Shown here: positions 58,250-64,000 of the stretch, in pieces
How positions within the stretch are numbered: the stretch's first letter is position 1
Layout of the letters: every line of letters starts with the position of its first letter
DNA from: Faecalibacterium prausnitzii
Lineage (GTDB): Bacteria; Bacillota; Clostridia; Oscillospirales; Ruminococcaceae
Direction: 5' to 3'
DNA: 64,000 bases
Assembly (NCBI GenBank): GCA_004558805.1
Contig: SFDE01000004.1
Location: 65,862-129,861 of the forward strand
Notes under the pieces: model-generated
Told to the model about the DNA's origin: nothing
Seen by the model: only the letters and a program-made list of their open reading frames with translations
The model's database searches: none
Program-made: the position numbers and the translations under genes

Positions 58250-58882
58250 TTACCACTTTGCCTTGGTCTCCACCACCCGTCCGGCAATGTGCAGGTGGTT
58301 CAGGTCCTCGCCCTTGATGACCAGCTCGTTATAGGCGGGGTTGAAAGGCTGCAGCACCACGCAGTTGCCCCGCTGGATGTAGCGCTTCAGGGTGCCTTCG
58401 CCTTCGTCGCCGTAGATCAGCACGCCCAGATCTCCGTTTTCCAGCGTGTCCTGACGGTGCACCAGCGCAAGGTCGCCGTCCTGGATCCGGGGTTCCATGC
58501 TGTCGCCCCGGACCACCAGATAGAAGTAGTTGGAGGGATCCTTTACCCGGGCATACTCCTGCCCGTAATCCTCCTCAAAGGCAAGGGCGCCGTAGCCCGC
58601 CTTTACTGTGCCGATCACCGGGATCAGGCTCTCGGAGTAGCTGCCAAAAAACCGCTCCTCCGGGGCAGAGGGCAGGCTGAGGGGGCGGTACAGCCCCAGC
58701 AGATAGTCTGCCGTGGTGTTCAGCAGTTCGGCAATGCGTGCCACGGTGCCGGGGTCCGGGGAGGACTTGCCGCTTTCCCATTTACCCACTGCCTGCTGGG
58801 TAACGCCGAGCTTTGCGGCAAGCTCTGCCTGGCTGACGCCCTGTTTTTTGCGGCACTGTTTCAACAGCTCTGAAAACGACAT
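58250..58882 (-). CDS. HTH-S24 (LexA/CI-like) transcriptional repressor
   Basis: 210 aa. An N-terminal Cro/CI-type helix-turn-helix (GVSQAELAAKLGVTQQAVGKW, about residues 15-37) is joined to an S24 peptidase domain. The latch is visible: a possible Ala-Gly cleavage region in VKAGYGALAF, the nucleophile Ser in VRGDSMEPRIQDGD and the Lys in EGTLKRYIQ. It may self-cleave with RecA under DNA damage or respond to another signal, like phage repressors and SOS regulators. It has a strong own promoter with a TTTTGT/ACAAAA pair nearby that might be its operator. Confidence 0.88.
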   Translation of the reverse strand: MSFSELLKQCRKKQGVSQAELAAKLGVTQQAVGKWESGKSSPDPGTVARIAELLNTTADYLLGLYRPLSLPSAPEERFFGSYSESLIPVIGTVKAGYGALAFEEDYGQEYARVKDPSNYFYLVVRGDSMEPRIQDGDLALVHRQDTLENGDLGVLIYGDEGEGTLKRYIQRGNCVVLQPFNPAYNELVIKGEDLNHLHIAGRVVETKAKW

Positions 58883-58926
58883 GGTTCTAATCTCCTTTAT
58901 ACCGCAGAATTGTTTTGTGTGATTTT

Positions 58927-58955
58927 ATTATACAACAAAAAGGTGTAGCTGTAAA
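58927..58955 (-). promoter_or_regulatory. Promoter of the HTH-S24 repressor gene
   Basis: On the minus strand TTTACA (58955-58950), a 17-nt spacer and consensus TATAAT (58932-58927). TTTTGT upstream of the -10 and ACAAAA downstream form a possible operator dyad. Confidence 0.82.
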
Positions 58956-59036
58956 GTGCTCTTTGAAGGATAGACCAGAAAAGGTTGTGAAAAAACAAGA
59001 GATTTCTGGACGGGAACAAAAAATTTGCAGAAAGGC

Positions 59037-59065
59037 TTGACAGCCGCCGCCAAATCTGGTAAATT
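59037..59065 (+). promoter_or_regulatory. Promoter of the tRNA-Ser pair
   Basis: TTGACA (59037-59042), a 17-nt spacer and TAAATT (59060-59065), 40 nt before the first tRNA. Confidence 0.82.
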
Positions 59066-59104
59066 AAATAGGCATTCGACACGGCGTAAGGCGAGTGTCC
59101 ACAA

Positions 59105-59192
59105 GGAGAGATGTCCGAGTGGTTTAAGGAAGCAGTCTTGAAAACTGCCGTACGGCAACGTACCGTGGGTTCGAATCCCACTCTCTCCGCCA
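59105..59192 (+). tRNA. tRNA-Ser (UGA)
   Basis: Class II tRNA of 88 nt with encoded CCA. Acceptor GGAGAGA pairs with TCTCTCC; anticodon stem GCAGT/ACTGC holds loop CTTGAAA with anticodon TGA (59139-59141); a long variable arm TACGGCAACGTA follows; T-arm GTGGGTTCGAATCCCAC. Confidence 0.97.
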
Positions 59193-59222
59193 TTTTTTAA
59201 TAAGTGTAACGCACTTTGCTCT

Positions 59223-59316
59223 GGAGTAGTACTCAAGAGGCCGAAGAGGCGCCCCTGCTAAGGGCGTAGGTCGTCTAAACAACGGCGCGAGGGTTCAAAT
59301 CCCTCCTACTCCGCCA
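59223..59316 (+). tRNA. tRNA-Ser (GCU)
   Basis: Class II tRNA of about 94 nt with encoded CCA. Acceptor GGAGTAG pairs with CTACTCC; anticodon stem CGCCC/GGGCG holds loop CTGCTAA with anticodon GCT; long variable arm; T-arm GAGGGTTCAAATCCCTC. Co-transcribed with the UGA isoacceptor 30 nt upstream. Confidence 0.97.
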
Positions 59317-59317
59317 A

Positions 59318-59363
59318 GAAGATCCCTCGTAGTTTCGTGAAAACTGCGGGGGATCTTCCTTTT
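59318..59363 (+). terminator. Terminator of the tRNA-Ser pair
   Basis: GAAGATCCC with further pairing through AGTTT meets AAACT and GGGATCTTC in an imperfect stem of about 17 bp, followed by CTTTTT. Confidence 0.88.
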
Positions 59364-59450
59364 TACGGGGAAACTTCTGCTTGCCGGGGGATGTTCTCTT
59401 TTGACACCAAAAGAGAAGAAACGGTTTCGATGCGCTGGAGCCACGAAAAA

Positions 59451-59529
59451 GGGGTTCTGAAAAGCCCGCAGGCTTTTCAGGACCCCAAAATTATAAATGA
59501 ATTTTCCGCTCGTCCCGTCTTGCAGCGGC
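59451..59529 (+). repeat. CGCA-hairpin/pseudoknot element, copy C (3' part degenerate)
   Basis: CACGAAAAA, then a 16-bp hairpin (59451-59466 with 59471-59486, one G-T pair) with loop CGCA, then AAAATTATAAATGAATT, then TCCGCT (59505-59510) and AGCGGC (59524-59529). The second pseudoknot stem of copies B and D is not present. It lies just beyond the end of the TraX-like gene. Confidence 0.65.
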
Positions 59530-59551
59530 GAACCGGCTGAACCGGAAAAAC

Positions 59552-60298
59552 TTACAGCAGCAGGTTCGTGATGCCTGCCAGCACCAGCAGGTGCACCGGG
59601 TAGAACCAGTAAAAGGTCTTTTTCTGCAGCGGGCTGCACGCACCGCGCTGCCCGTTGTAGAACCAGACCAGCACAAAGGCGAGCGGTGCGGTGAGCTCGA
59701 ACATAAACAGCACCGCCCCGGCGATGCACTGCCGCTTGCGGTCTGTGCGGGTGAGGTACAGGGCACAGATGATGATCACGCCGCTGGCGCTGTAGTCGGT
59801 GCTGGCAGCCAGCGCCAGCGCAGCGCACCCGCCCGCCCACACAAGCCCCTGCCAGCCGGGCAGACCCTTTTCCTTTTCAAAGCGCTTGAGCCCTGCCATG
59901 GCAAGGACCCCCAGCGCCAGCGTCCAGTAAACGTTCTGTGCACCCGGGTAAAAGGGGGTGCGGAAGAACGCAAGGTCAAAGGGCACCTCGCTGACAAGCC
60001 CGAACACCAGCAGCCGCCGGAGGTATCTGCCTACATCGTGGGTATGTACAAAGCCCTCCACCAGCAAAAAGCAGAAAAGTGGAAAGGCAAGCCGCCCGGT
60101 GAAGCGCAGCACCATGTCCAGCCGGTACAGCGGATAGGCGGAAAGGGTGTCCTGCGAAAGGATACCGGCGTCCAGCCCCGGCGTAAGGATACCTGCCTCG
60201 ATGCAGGACGCACCGATGTGGTCCACCAGCATGGTGATGCAGGCAATGGTTTTAAGAGCGGTGCCGCTGAAGCTGCGGCGGGGGGAAAGTGCGGTCAT
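59552..60298 (-). CDS. TraX-family membrane protein
   Basis: 248 aa from ATG 60298, preceded by GAGGTG. Seven to eight hydrophobic segments. TraX-family landmarks: the start SGTALKTIACITMLVDHIGA with its conserved Asp-His, LRFTGRLAFPLFCFLLVEGF, HTHDVGRYLRRLLVFGLVSE with VPFDLAF, and the late FYWFYPVHLLVLAG. F-plasmid TraX acetylates pilin; chromosomal clostridial members are thought to be acyltransferases acting on surface polymers or proteins. No conjugation genes are nearby. Confidence 0.9.
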   Translation of the reverse strand: MTALSPRRSFSGTALKTIACITMLVDHIGASCIEAGILTPGLDAGILSQDTLSAYPLYRLDMVLRFTGRLAFPLFCFLLVEGFVHTHDVGRYLRRLLVFGLVSEVPFDLAFFRTPFYPGAQNVYWTLALGVLAMAGLKRFEKEKGLPGWQGLVWAGGCAALALAASTDYSASGVIIICALYLTRTDRKRQCIAGAVLFMFELTAPLAFVLVWFYNGQRGACSPLQKKTFYWFYPVHLLVLAGITNLLL

Positions 60299-60420
60299 AA
60301 AAAACACCTCGGTCAGGTCGTTAAAAATCGTTATAAGAACTATAACGGAGCAAAGGCGGCGTTTCCTGCGTCTGCTGCGGCAAAATCTGCACGGTGCGTG
60401 CAAAAATCGGGGCAAAATGC

Positions 60421-60449
60421 TTGACATAAAAGGTGCGGGATAGTAAAAT
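60421..60449 (+). promoter_or_regulatory. Promoter of the LysR gene
   Basis: TTGACA (60421-60426), a 17-nt spacer and TAAAAT (60444-60449). A TTGA-N6-TCAA dyad lies about 10 nt downstream of the -10 and may be a LysR site. Confidence 0.82.
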
Positions 60450-60545
60450 CAAGAAGATAATTGAACTTTCTCAAACCAAAGATGAAAAAGATTCACAGAG
60501 AATCGGCGTCTCCAAACCATATAAAAAGGGAAGGAGGCTTTGGGC

Positions 60546-61424
60546 ATGACGCTTTTTTCCTACGAAATTTTTGACGCAGTGGCACGGCAGGGCAGCTTTA
60601 ACAAGGCGGCACAGCAGCTGCACCTGACCCCCTCGGCGATCAGCCACGCCATTGCGGTGATGGAGGAGGAGCTGGGCTTTGCGCTGTTCAACCGCGGCAA
60701 GAACGGGGTATCCATGACCAGCTACGGTGCATCCCTGTACCCCTCGATCCGTGCCGTGCTCAACAGCGACGAGGCACTGAAACAGAGCATCGCCCGGCTC
60801 AACGGGCTGGAAAAGGGCAAAGTGAAGCTGGGTGTGTTCAACTCGGTGTGCGCCTCCCTGCTGCCGGGTCTGCTGAAGAGCTTTATGTCCCATTTCCCCC
60901 AGATCGAGATCGAGGTTTATCAGGGCACCTACGACGACGTAAAGGAGTGGCTGCGCACCGGACAGGTGGACATCGCATTCCTGTCCTCCACCTGCCGGGA
61001 AGAGTTCAACCTCACCGAGCTGTTCCGGGAGCCGCTGCTGTGCATTGTGCCTCAGGACTGGCCGGACCCCCCGGATGGCATCATGACCCCGGCACAGATG
61101 AACGGACAGAGCTTTGTGGTGCAGTGCGATGCCACCGACGCCGAGATGCGTCAGTTCCTCAAGAAATACAAGATCGGCACCGAGCGGCGCTGCCATGTCA
61201 TTGACGACCAGTCCAACATCGCCATGGTGGAGGCGGGACTGGGTATCTCCATCATGCCCCAGATGCTGCTGCGGAACTGCAAGGCAGCGGTAAAGATCTA
61301 CCCCATCCAGCCGGAGGAATACCGGGTGGTGGGTCTGGCGGTGCAGCGTCCGGCGGCAATGGCACCGGCTGTGGAGCAGATGTTCCACCACATCGTGGAG
61401 TACTGCAAGCAGATCCAGCTGTGA
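60546..61424 (+). CDS. LysR-family transcriptional regulator
   Basis: 292 aa from ATG 60546, 8 nt after GGAGG; an in-frame TTG two codons earlier is less likely. The N-terminal helix-turn-helix is canonical (FDAVARQGSFNKAAQQLHLT, then PSAISHAIAVMEEELG). The C-terminal periplasmic-binding-like effector domain spans about residues 90-290 (VKLGVFNSVCASLLPGLL, GLGISIMPQMLL). Effector and targets are unknown. The gene stands alone with its own promoter and terminator; the divergent neighbour is the TraX-like gene. Confidence 0.93.
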   Translation: MTLFSYEIFDAVARQGSFNKAAQQLHLTPSAISHAIAVMEEELGFALFNRGKNGVSMTSYGASLYPSIRAVLNSDEALKQSIARLNGLEKGKVKLGVFNSVCASLLPGLLKSFMSHFPQIEIEVYQGTYDDVKEWLRTGQVDIAFLSSTCREEFNLTELFREPLLCIVPQDWPDPPDGIMTPAQMNGQSFVVQCDATDAEMRQFLKKYKIGTERRCHVIDDQSNIAMVEAGLGISIMPQMLLRNCKAAVKIYPIQPEEYRVVGLAVQRPAAMAPAVEQMFHHIVEYCKQIQL

Positions 61425-61450
61425 GCCGGCGTCTATACTATAATACCATA

Positions 61451-61486
61451 AAAGGGTCGGCGTGTGGAAATGCGCCGACCCTTTTT
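61451..61486 (+). terminator. Terminator of the LysR gene
   Basis: AAAGGGTCGGCG (61451-61462) and CGCCGACCCTTT (61473-61484) form a perfect 12-bp stem followed by TT. Confidence 0.9.
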
Positions 61487-61497
61487 GTAAAAGAGAA

Positions 61498-61526
61498 TTG
61501 TAACTGCCGTCAAAATACAGTATACT
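61498..61526 (+). promoter_or_regulatory. Promoter of the lipase-like gene
   Basis: TTGTAA (61498-61503), a 17-nt spacer and TATACT (61521-61526), 30 nt before the start. Confidence 0.8.
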
Positions 61527-61555
61527 GAAAAAAAACTACAAAAGCAGGTGGAGTC

Positions 61556-63109
61556 ATGAAAAGACGAGCGTTTTGTACGGCGGCGGCAGCCTGTCTTGCG
61601 GCAGGGGCGCTGGGAACGTTGCCGGCAGCGGCGGAAGGTGCCGGCGTGGGGCGCAGGGTGCCGGAGGGGATGTACCCCCTTACCTTCCGCAGTGATCGCA
61701 GCATGGAGGACGTGGTCCATGAGTTCTACTACAGCGATGCCCTGTTCGACCATTCGGCGCTGGAATACGACCACGCCCTTGCCACTGCCACACTGGGGCT
61801 GGTGACGGCGGCGGGCAACACCGTCCAGAGCGACCGGCGCTGGTGGGAGACCGGGGATGCCGGGCGGCAGGACAACATTGCGGATGCATTCCGGCAGCTG
61901 GGATTTGAGGACTGCGTCTACCCGGGCTACGGGCAGGACTTGAACACCATGGAGACCCAGGTGGGCTGTGCTTTGGGGCGCAAGGTCCTGTGGCAGAAGG
62001 GCAAGCCGGTGACCATCGTGGCAATGATGCTGCGGGGCGTGGGCTACGGCATGGAGTGGGTCAGCAATCTGGAAGTAGGCGGCGGCACGGAGCACGCCGG
62101 TTTTGTGGGGGCAGTGCCCTTTGCTCTGGAAGCGCTGAAGGACTACCTGCAGCGTGCCGGGAACAAAAACCGTCTGGGGACCATCAAGCTTTGGCTGGGC
62201 GGCTACAGCCGGGGCGCAGTGGTGGCAAATCTTCTGGCAGGAAAGATCCGCCGGGAGCTGCCGGGGATCCTGCAGGAGAACACCTTTGTGTATACCTTTG
62301 CCAGTCCTGTCGCCCTTACGGCGTCGGACTGCCCGGAGATGCAGGCGGAATACGACAACAACCACAGCGCAGAGGGCGCTTTGAAGGACAGCTGGGATGC
62401 CAGCAATATCTTCAACCTGATCTCCAGCGGCGATGTGGTGTCCCGGGTGCTGCCGGAACAGTGGGGCTACCACCGCAACGGCAACGACCGGTTTCTGCCT
62501 GCCACCCTCCGGGCGGAGGAGCTGGCAGAGCTGGATGAGCGGGGGAGAAACTTTGGCACAACGGCGCTGGTGTTCAGCGACCTTGCCACCAGTGAGGACA
62601 CCGATGCCTTGCTGGAGGCGGCGCTGAAATTTTTTGGCACCAAGCAGGAATATCACCAGAACTACGAGGCGGCGTTCAAGGATATGATGCGCTGCTTCTG
62701 CACCCGCACCAGAGAGGAGATCCTGGAGGGAAAGGTGATGGACGAGGAAGAGGTGGTAAATTGGCTGCGGTCTATGGACAGCATGAAAAAGTTTACCTGG
62801 GGCAGGGTGCTGGGATGCGTCCTTGCCGCCTCCGCCATGAGCCGTGCGATCCAGAAACGGCTGGGAGAAGACCTGCCCATCCATGCCCGGCAGATCATCC
62901 TGCCCATGCTGGCGGTGGGTCTGTGCTACAACATAGAGACCGATGCACTGAAGATGATGGTGTATTACCTTGCCAGTCTTGTCTCGGTGCGAGGGCAGTT
63001 GGACAACGTGCTGCGGGTGGTGTACTGCCACTTTCCGGAAAACTACATTGCCCTGATGGAATACTACGACCCTGCGGACCACGGTATGGAGCCTTACACC
63101 CGCAGCTGA
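61556..63109 (+). CDS. Secreted lipase-like alpha/beta hydrolase
   Basis: 517 aa. A signal peptide is likely (KRRAFCTAAAACLAAGALG then TLPAAAEGA, with a probable cut near residue 27). The alpha/beta core includes a family-wide YDHALATATLGLVTAAGN and the nucleophile elbow LGGYSRGAVVANLLA (GYSRG, GxSxG type) near residue 217. Candidate Asp lies in LISSGDVVSRVLP and a His in WGYHRNGNDRF. These features match the lipase class 3/Mbeg1-like group. The C-terminal 170 residues are helical and of unknown role. Substrate unknown; it probably acts outside the cell. Confidence 0.72.
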   Translation: MKRRAFCTAAAACLAAGALGTLPAAAEGAGVGRRVPEGMYPLTFRSDRSMEDVVHEFYYSDALFDHSALEYDHALATATLGLVTAAGNTVQSDRRWWETGDAGRQDNIADAFRQLGFEDCVYPGYGQDLNTMETQVGCALGRKVLWQKGKPVTIVAMMLRGVGYGMEWVSNLEVGGGTEHAGFVGAVPFALEALKDYLQRAGNKNRLGTIKLWLGGYSRGAVVANLLAGKIRRELPGILQENTFVYTFASPVALTASDCPEMQAEYDNNHSAEGALKDSWDASNIFNLISSGDVVSRVLPEQWGYHRNGNDRFLPATLRAEELAELDERGRNFGTTALVFSDLATSEDTDALLEAALKFFGTKQEYHQNYEAAFKDMMRCFCTRTREEILEGKVMDEEEVVNWLRSMDSMKKFTWGRVLGCVLAASAMSRAIQKRLGEDLPIHARQIILPMLAVGLCYNIETDALKMMVYYLASLVSVRGQLDNVLRVVYCHFPENYIALMEYYDPADHGMEPYTRS

Positions 63110-63110
63110 C

Positions 63111-63155
63111 AAAAAACAAACAGCACCCCCGGCGGATCTTCCGCCGGGGGTGCTG
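63111..63155 (-). terminator. Terminator for the gene at 63190
   Basis: A perfect 15-bp stem (63121-63135 with 63141-63155). The T-rich tract (TTTGTTTTTT) is on the minus strand, so it mainly ends the transcript of the small membrane-anchored protein gene, and may also help stop the lipase-like gene. Confidence 0.85.
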
Positions 63156-63189
63156 CCATGTGGGAAAAAACTGCCGGATGAGGAAGAGG

Positions 63190-63633
63190 TCAATCTTCCA
63201 GAATACTTTTCAGCTGTTCCAGAAACTGCTTTGCGTTTTTCATCCGGCAGATCCGGTGGTTTATGGAGATTTGCCCGGAATCCGACACATAAATGGAGCG
63301 GACCAACACATCGTGGTCGTATGAATAAATGGAAACTGCCCTGTTTCCAATGTTTTCGATGGATCCATCGGAGAAAACGGTTTTCAGCGTTCTTCTGTAG
63401 GAATATTCCCGGACCAGCCGGAGGATCTTTTCCTTTTGTTCTTCCGGAATAGGGTCGTAGCTGCGGGAATCAATATAGGGCTCACCGTTTTGAACGCCGA
63501 ACTCGTTGGTCTGTACCACGAGGATGGTGTTTTCGGGGAGGCTGCCTGACAAAGGTAGAGGACGAAAATACACAGCGCAGCACAGCAGGAACACCACGCA
63601 GACAGCGAGGCAATAAACAGCTTTTTTGTGCAT
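63190..63633 (-). CDS. Small membrane-anchored protein, unknown
   Basis: 147 aa from ATG 63633, 7 nt after AAGGAGG; a longer frame that runs into the repeat region is rejected. One N-terminal hydrophobic segment (AVYCLAVCVVFLLCCAVYF) is either an anchor or an export signal. The rest, about 115 residues, is soluble and polar, with SRSYDPIPEEQKEKILRLV and SVYSYDHDVLVR-like beta strands. No family was recognised. Lower GC than its neighbours, which may reflect recent acquisition or weak expression. Confidence 0.7.
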   Translation of the reverse strand: MHKKAVYCLAVCVVFLLCCAVYFRPLPLSGSLPENTILVVQTNEFGVQNGEPYIDSRSYDPIPEEQKEKILRLVREYSYRRTLKTVFSDGSIENIGNRAVSIYSYDHDVLVRSIYVSDSGQISINHRICRMKNAKQFLEQLKSILED

Positions 63634-63668
63634 GGGGAGACCTCCTTGGACGATGGTTTGCTGAGCCG

Positions 63669-63698
63669 AGTATACCAGAACTCTGTTAAGGATCGCAA
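63669..63698 (-). promoter_or_regulatory. Promoter of the gene at 63190
   Basis: On the minus strand TTGCGA (63698-63693), an 18-nt spacer and TATACT (63674-63669). Confidence 0.68.
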
Positions 63699-63714
63699 GA
63701 GGAAGGATGCCATG

Positions 63715-64000
63715 ATCCCCAGACCGAATGGTCTGGGGATGTGGCATCAGCATCCTCTGTAGACAGTACCCTGCGATTGACAACCGCGGGCTAAGCAACA
63801 GCCTACCAGGCTGATTGCTTACGGCACTTCGTGCCGCCGCCCTGTTCGAGTCCTGTACCGCCCACCACAAAAAATCCCCAGACCGAATGGTCTGGGGATC
63901 ATGGCATCAGCATCCTCTGTAGACAGTACCCTGCGGTTGACAACCGCGGGCTAAGCAACAGCCCACTGGGCTGATTGCTTACGGCACTTCGTGCCGCCGC
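63715..64000. repeat. Tandem repeat of a 159-nt multi-hairpin unit, cut by the window edge
   Basis: ATCCCCAGACC-GAAT-GGTCTGGGGAT begins at 63715 and again at 63874. Each unit continues with GGCATCAGCATCCTCTG, a GCGRTT/AACCGC hairpin, a long TAAGCAAC-AGCC/GGCT-GATTGCTTA hairpin and CGGCAC-TTC-GTGCCG. The first unit then ends in TTCGAGTCCTGTACCGCCC followed by ACCACAAAAAA, which looks like the T-loop and 3' end of a tRNA but has no matching 5' half. The second unit runs off the window before that point. The hairpin at AGCC differs in loop and closing pairs between units yet stays paired. Confidence 0.8.

Noticed and set aside
58897..59236. Minus-strand frames beginning MAERVGFEPTVRC and similar over the tRNA-Ser genes
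   Set aside because: These are the well-known artefact of translating the antisense of tRNA-Ser; two overlapping frames exist, neither has a ribosome site, and both lie across intact tRNA genes and their promoter.
63190..63870. 226-codon version of the small membrane protein gene
   Set aside because: The extra N-terminal part is translated from the repeat region and lies upstream of the promoter; ATG 63633 has the ribosome site.
63715..63880. A tRNA gene ending at the CCA near 63867
   Set aside because: Only a T-loop-like and 3' acceptor-like sequence exists; the 5' acceptor strand, anticodon arm and a pairing T-stem are missing, so it was kept as part of a repeat.

Overview
The window is a GC-rich (about 60% by eye), densely coded chromosome segment from a low-copy, core-type region of a Gram-positive anaerobe in the Clostridia. 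The mix of hrcA-grpE-dnaK-dnaJ with a CIRCE box, spoVT/spoVA/spoIIP genes, a T-box asnS, TetR/WYL/LysR regulators, DHHW/MBOAT/DUF4358 genes and many short palindromic intergenic repeats fits the Ruminococcaceae/Oscillospiraceae, most likely the Faecalibacterium-Gemmiger-Subdoligranulum group. The family-level placement is an inference from protein style and was not checked against a database.

Layout. 1-9.5 kb: a left-truncated alpha/beta hydrolase, a BaiN/YhiN-type flavoprotein, an iron alcohol dehydrogenase, spoVT, then the heat-shock operon hrcA-grpE-dnaK-dnaJ. 9.6-14.2 kb (minus strand): two paralogous small proteins with double-glycine leaders, a DHHW/AlgJ-like protein, an MBOAT acyltransferase and a DUF4358 lipoprotein. 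14.3-18.4 kb: a VanY-type carboxypeptidase, spoVAC-spoVAD-spoVAE, and a TetR repressor followed by a truncated MFS exporter, with matching palindromic operators in front of both. 18.4-26.4 kb: rpsT, spoIIP, T-box/asnS, mutY, a catalytically dead M23-like protein, and an anti-sigma/ECF sigma pair. 26.5-36.9 kb: aldo/keto reductase, prfC, a GNAT-MnmM fusion, htrA, pullulanase, a double-AAA SpoVK/CbxX-like protein and a lipoprotein.

36.9-46.4 kb is one long minus-strand operon that encodes the whole route from DAHP to prephenate, phenylpyruvate and hydroxyphenylpyruvate: pheA, aroB, aroC, an aroE-aroK fusion, aroQ, the DAHP synthase gene, aroA, tyrA and, last, a WYL regulator. Genes overlap or abut and one good promoter lies upstream of pheA. 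46.6-55.1 kb holds membrane and hypothetical proteins, plsC, a cytidylate-kinase-like protein, a MATE exporter and a COG2509-like flavoprotein. 55.2-58.9 kb (minus) has a cyclophilin, a TIGR03915/TIGR03916 DNA-metabolism pair and an HTH-S24 (LexA-like) repressor. 59.1-59.3 kb has two tRNA-Ser genes (UGA, GCU). The right end has a TraX-like protein, a LysR regulator, a secreted lipase-like protein, a small membrane-anchored protein and the start of a 159-nt tandem repeat array cut by the window edge.

The least explained signals are non-coding. First, a recurring intergenic element (copies near 21.9, 22.05, 26.45 and 59.5 kb) has a roughly 16-bp hairpin capped by CGCA whose stem sequence differs in every copy, then an A/T-rich box and, in the best copies, an H-type pseudoknot whose second stem shows compensatory base changes between copies. 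Second, the right-edge tandem repeat consists of nested hairpins and carries a tRNA-3'-end-like tail. Among proteins, the paired double-glycine peptides and the TetR/deleted-transporter scar are the most interesting. Most long open frames opposite real genes are artefacts of high GC at third positions and were left out.
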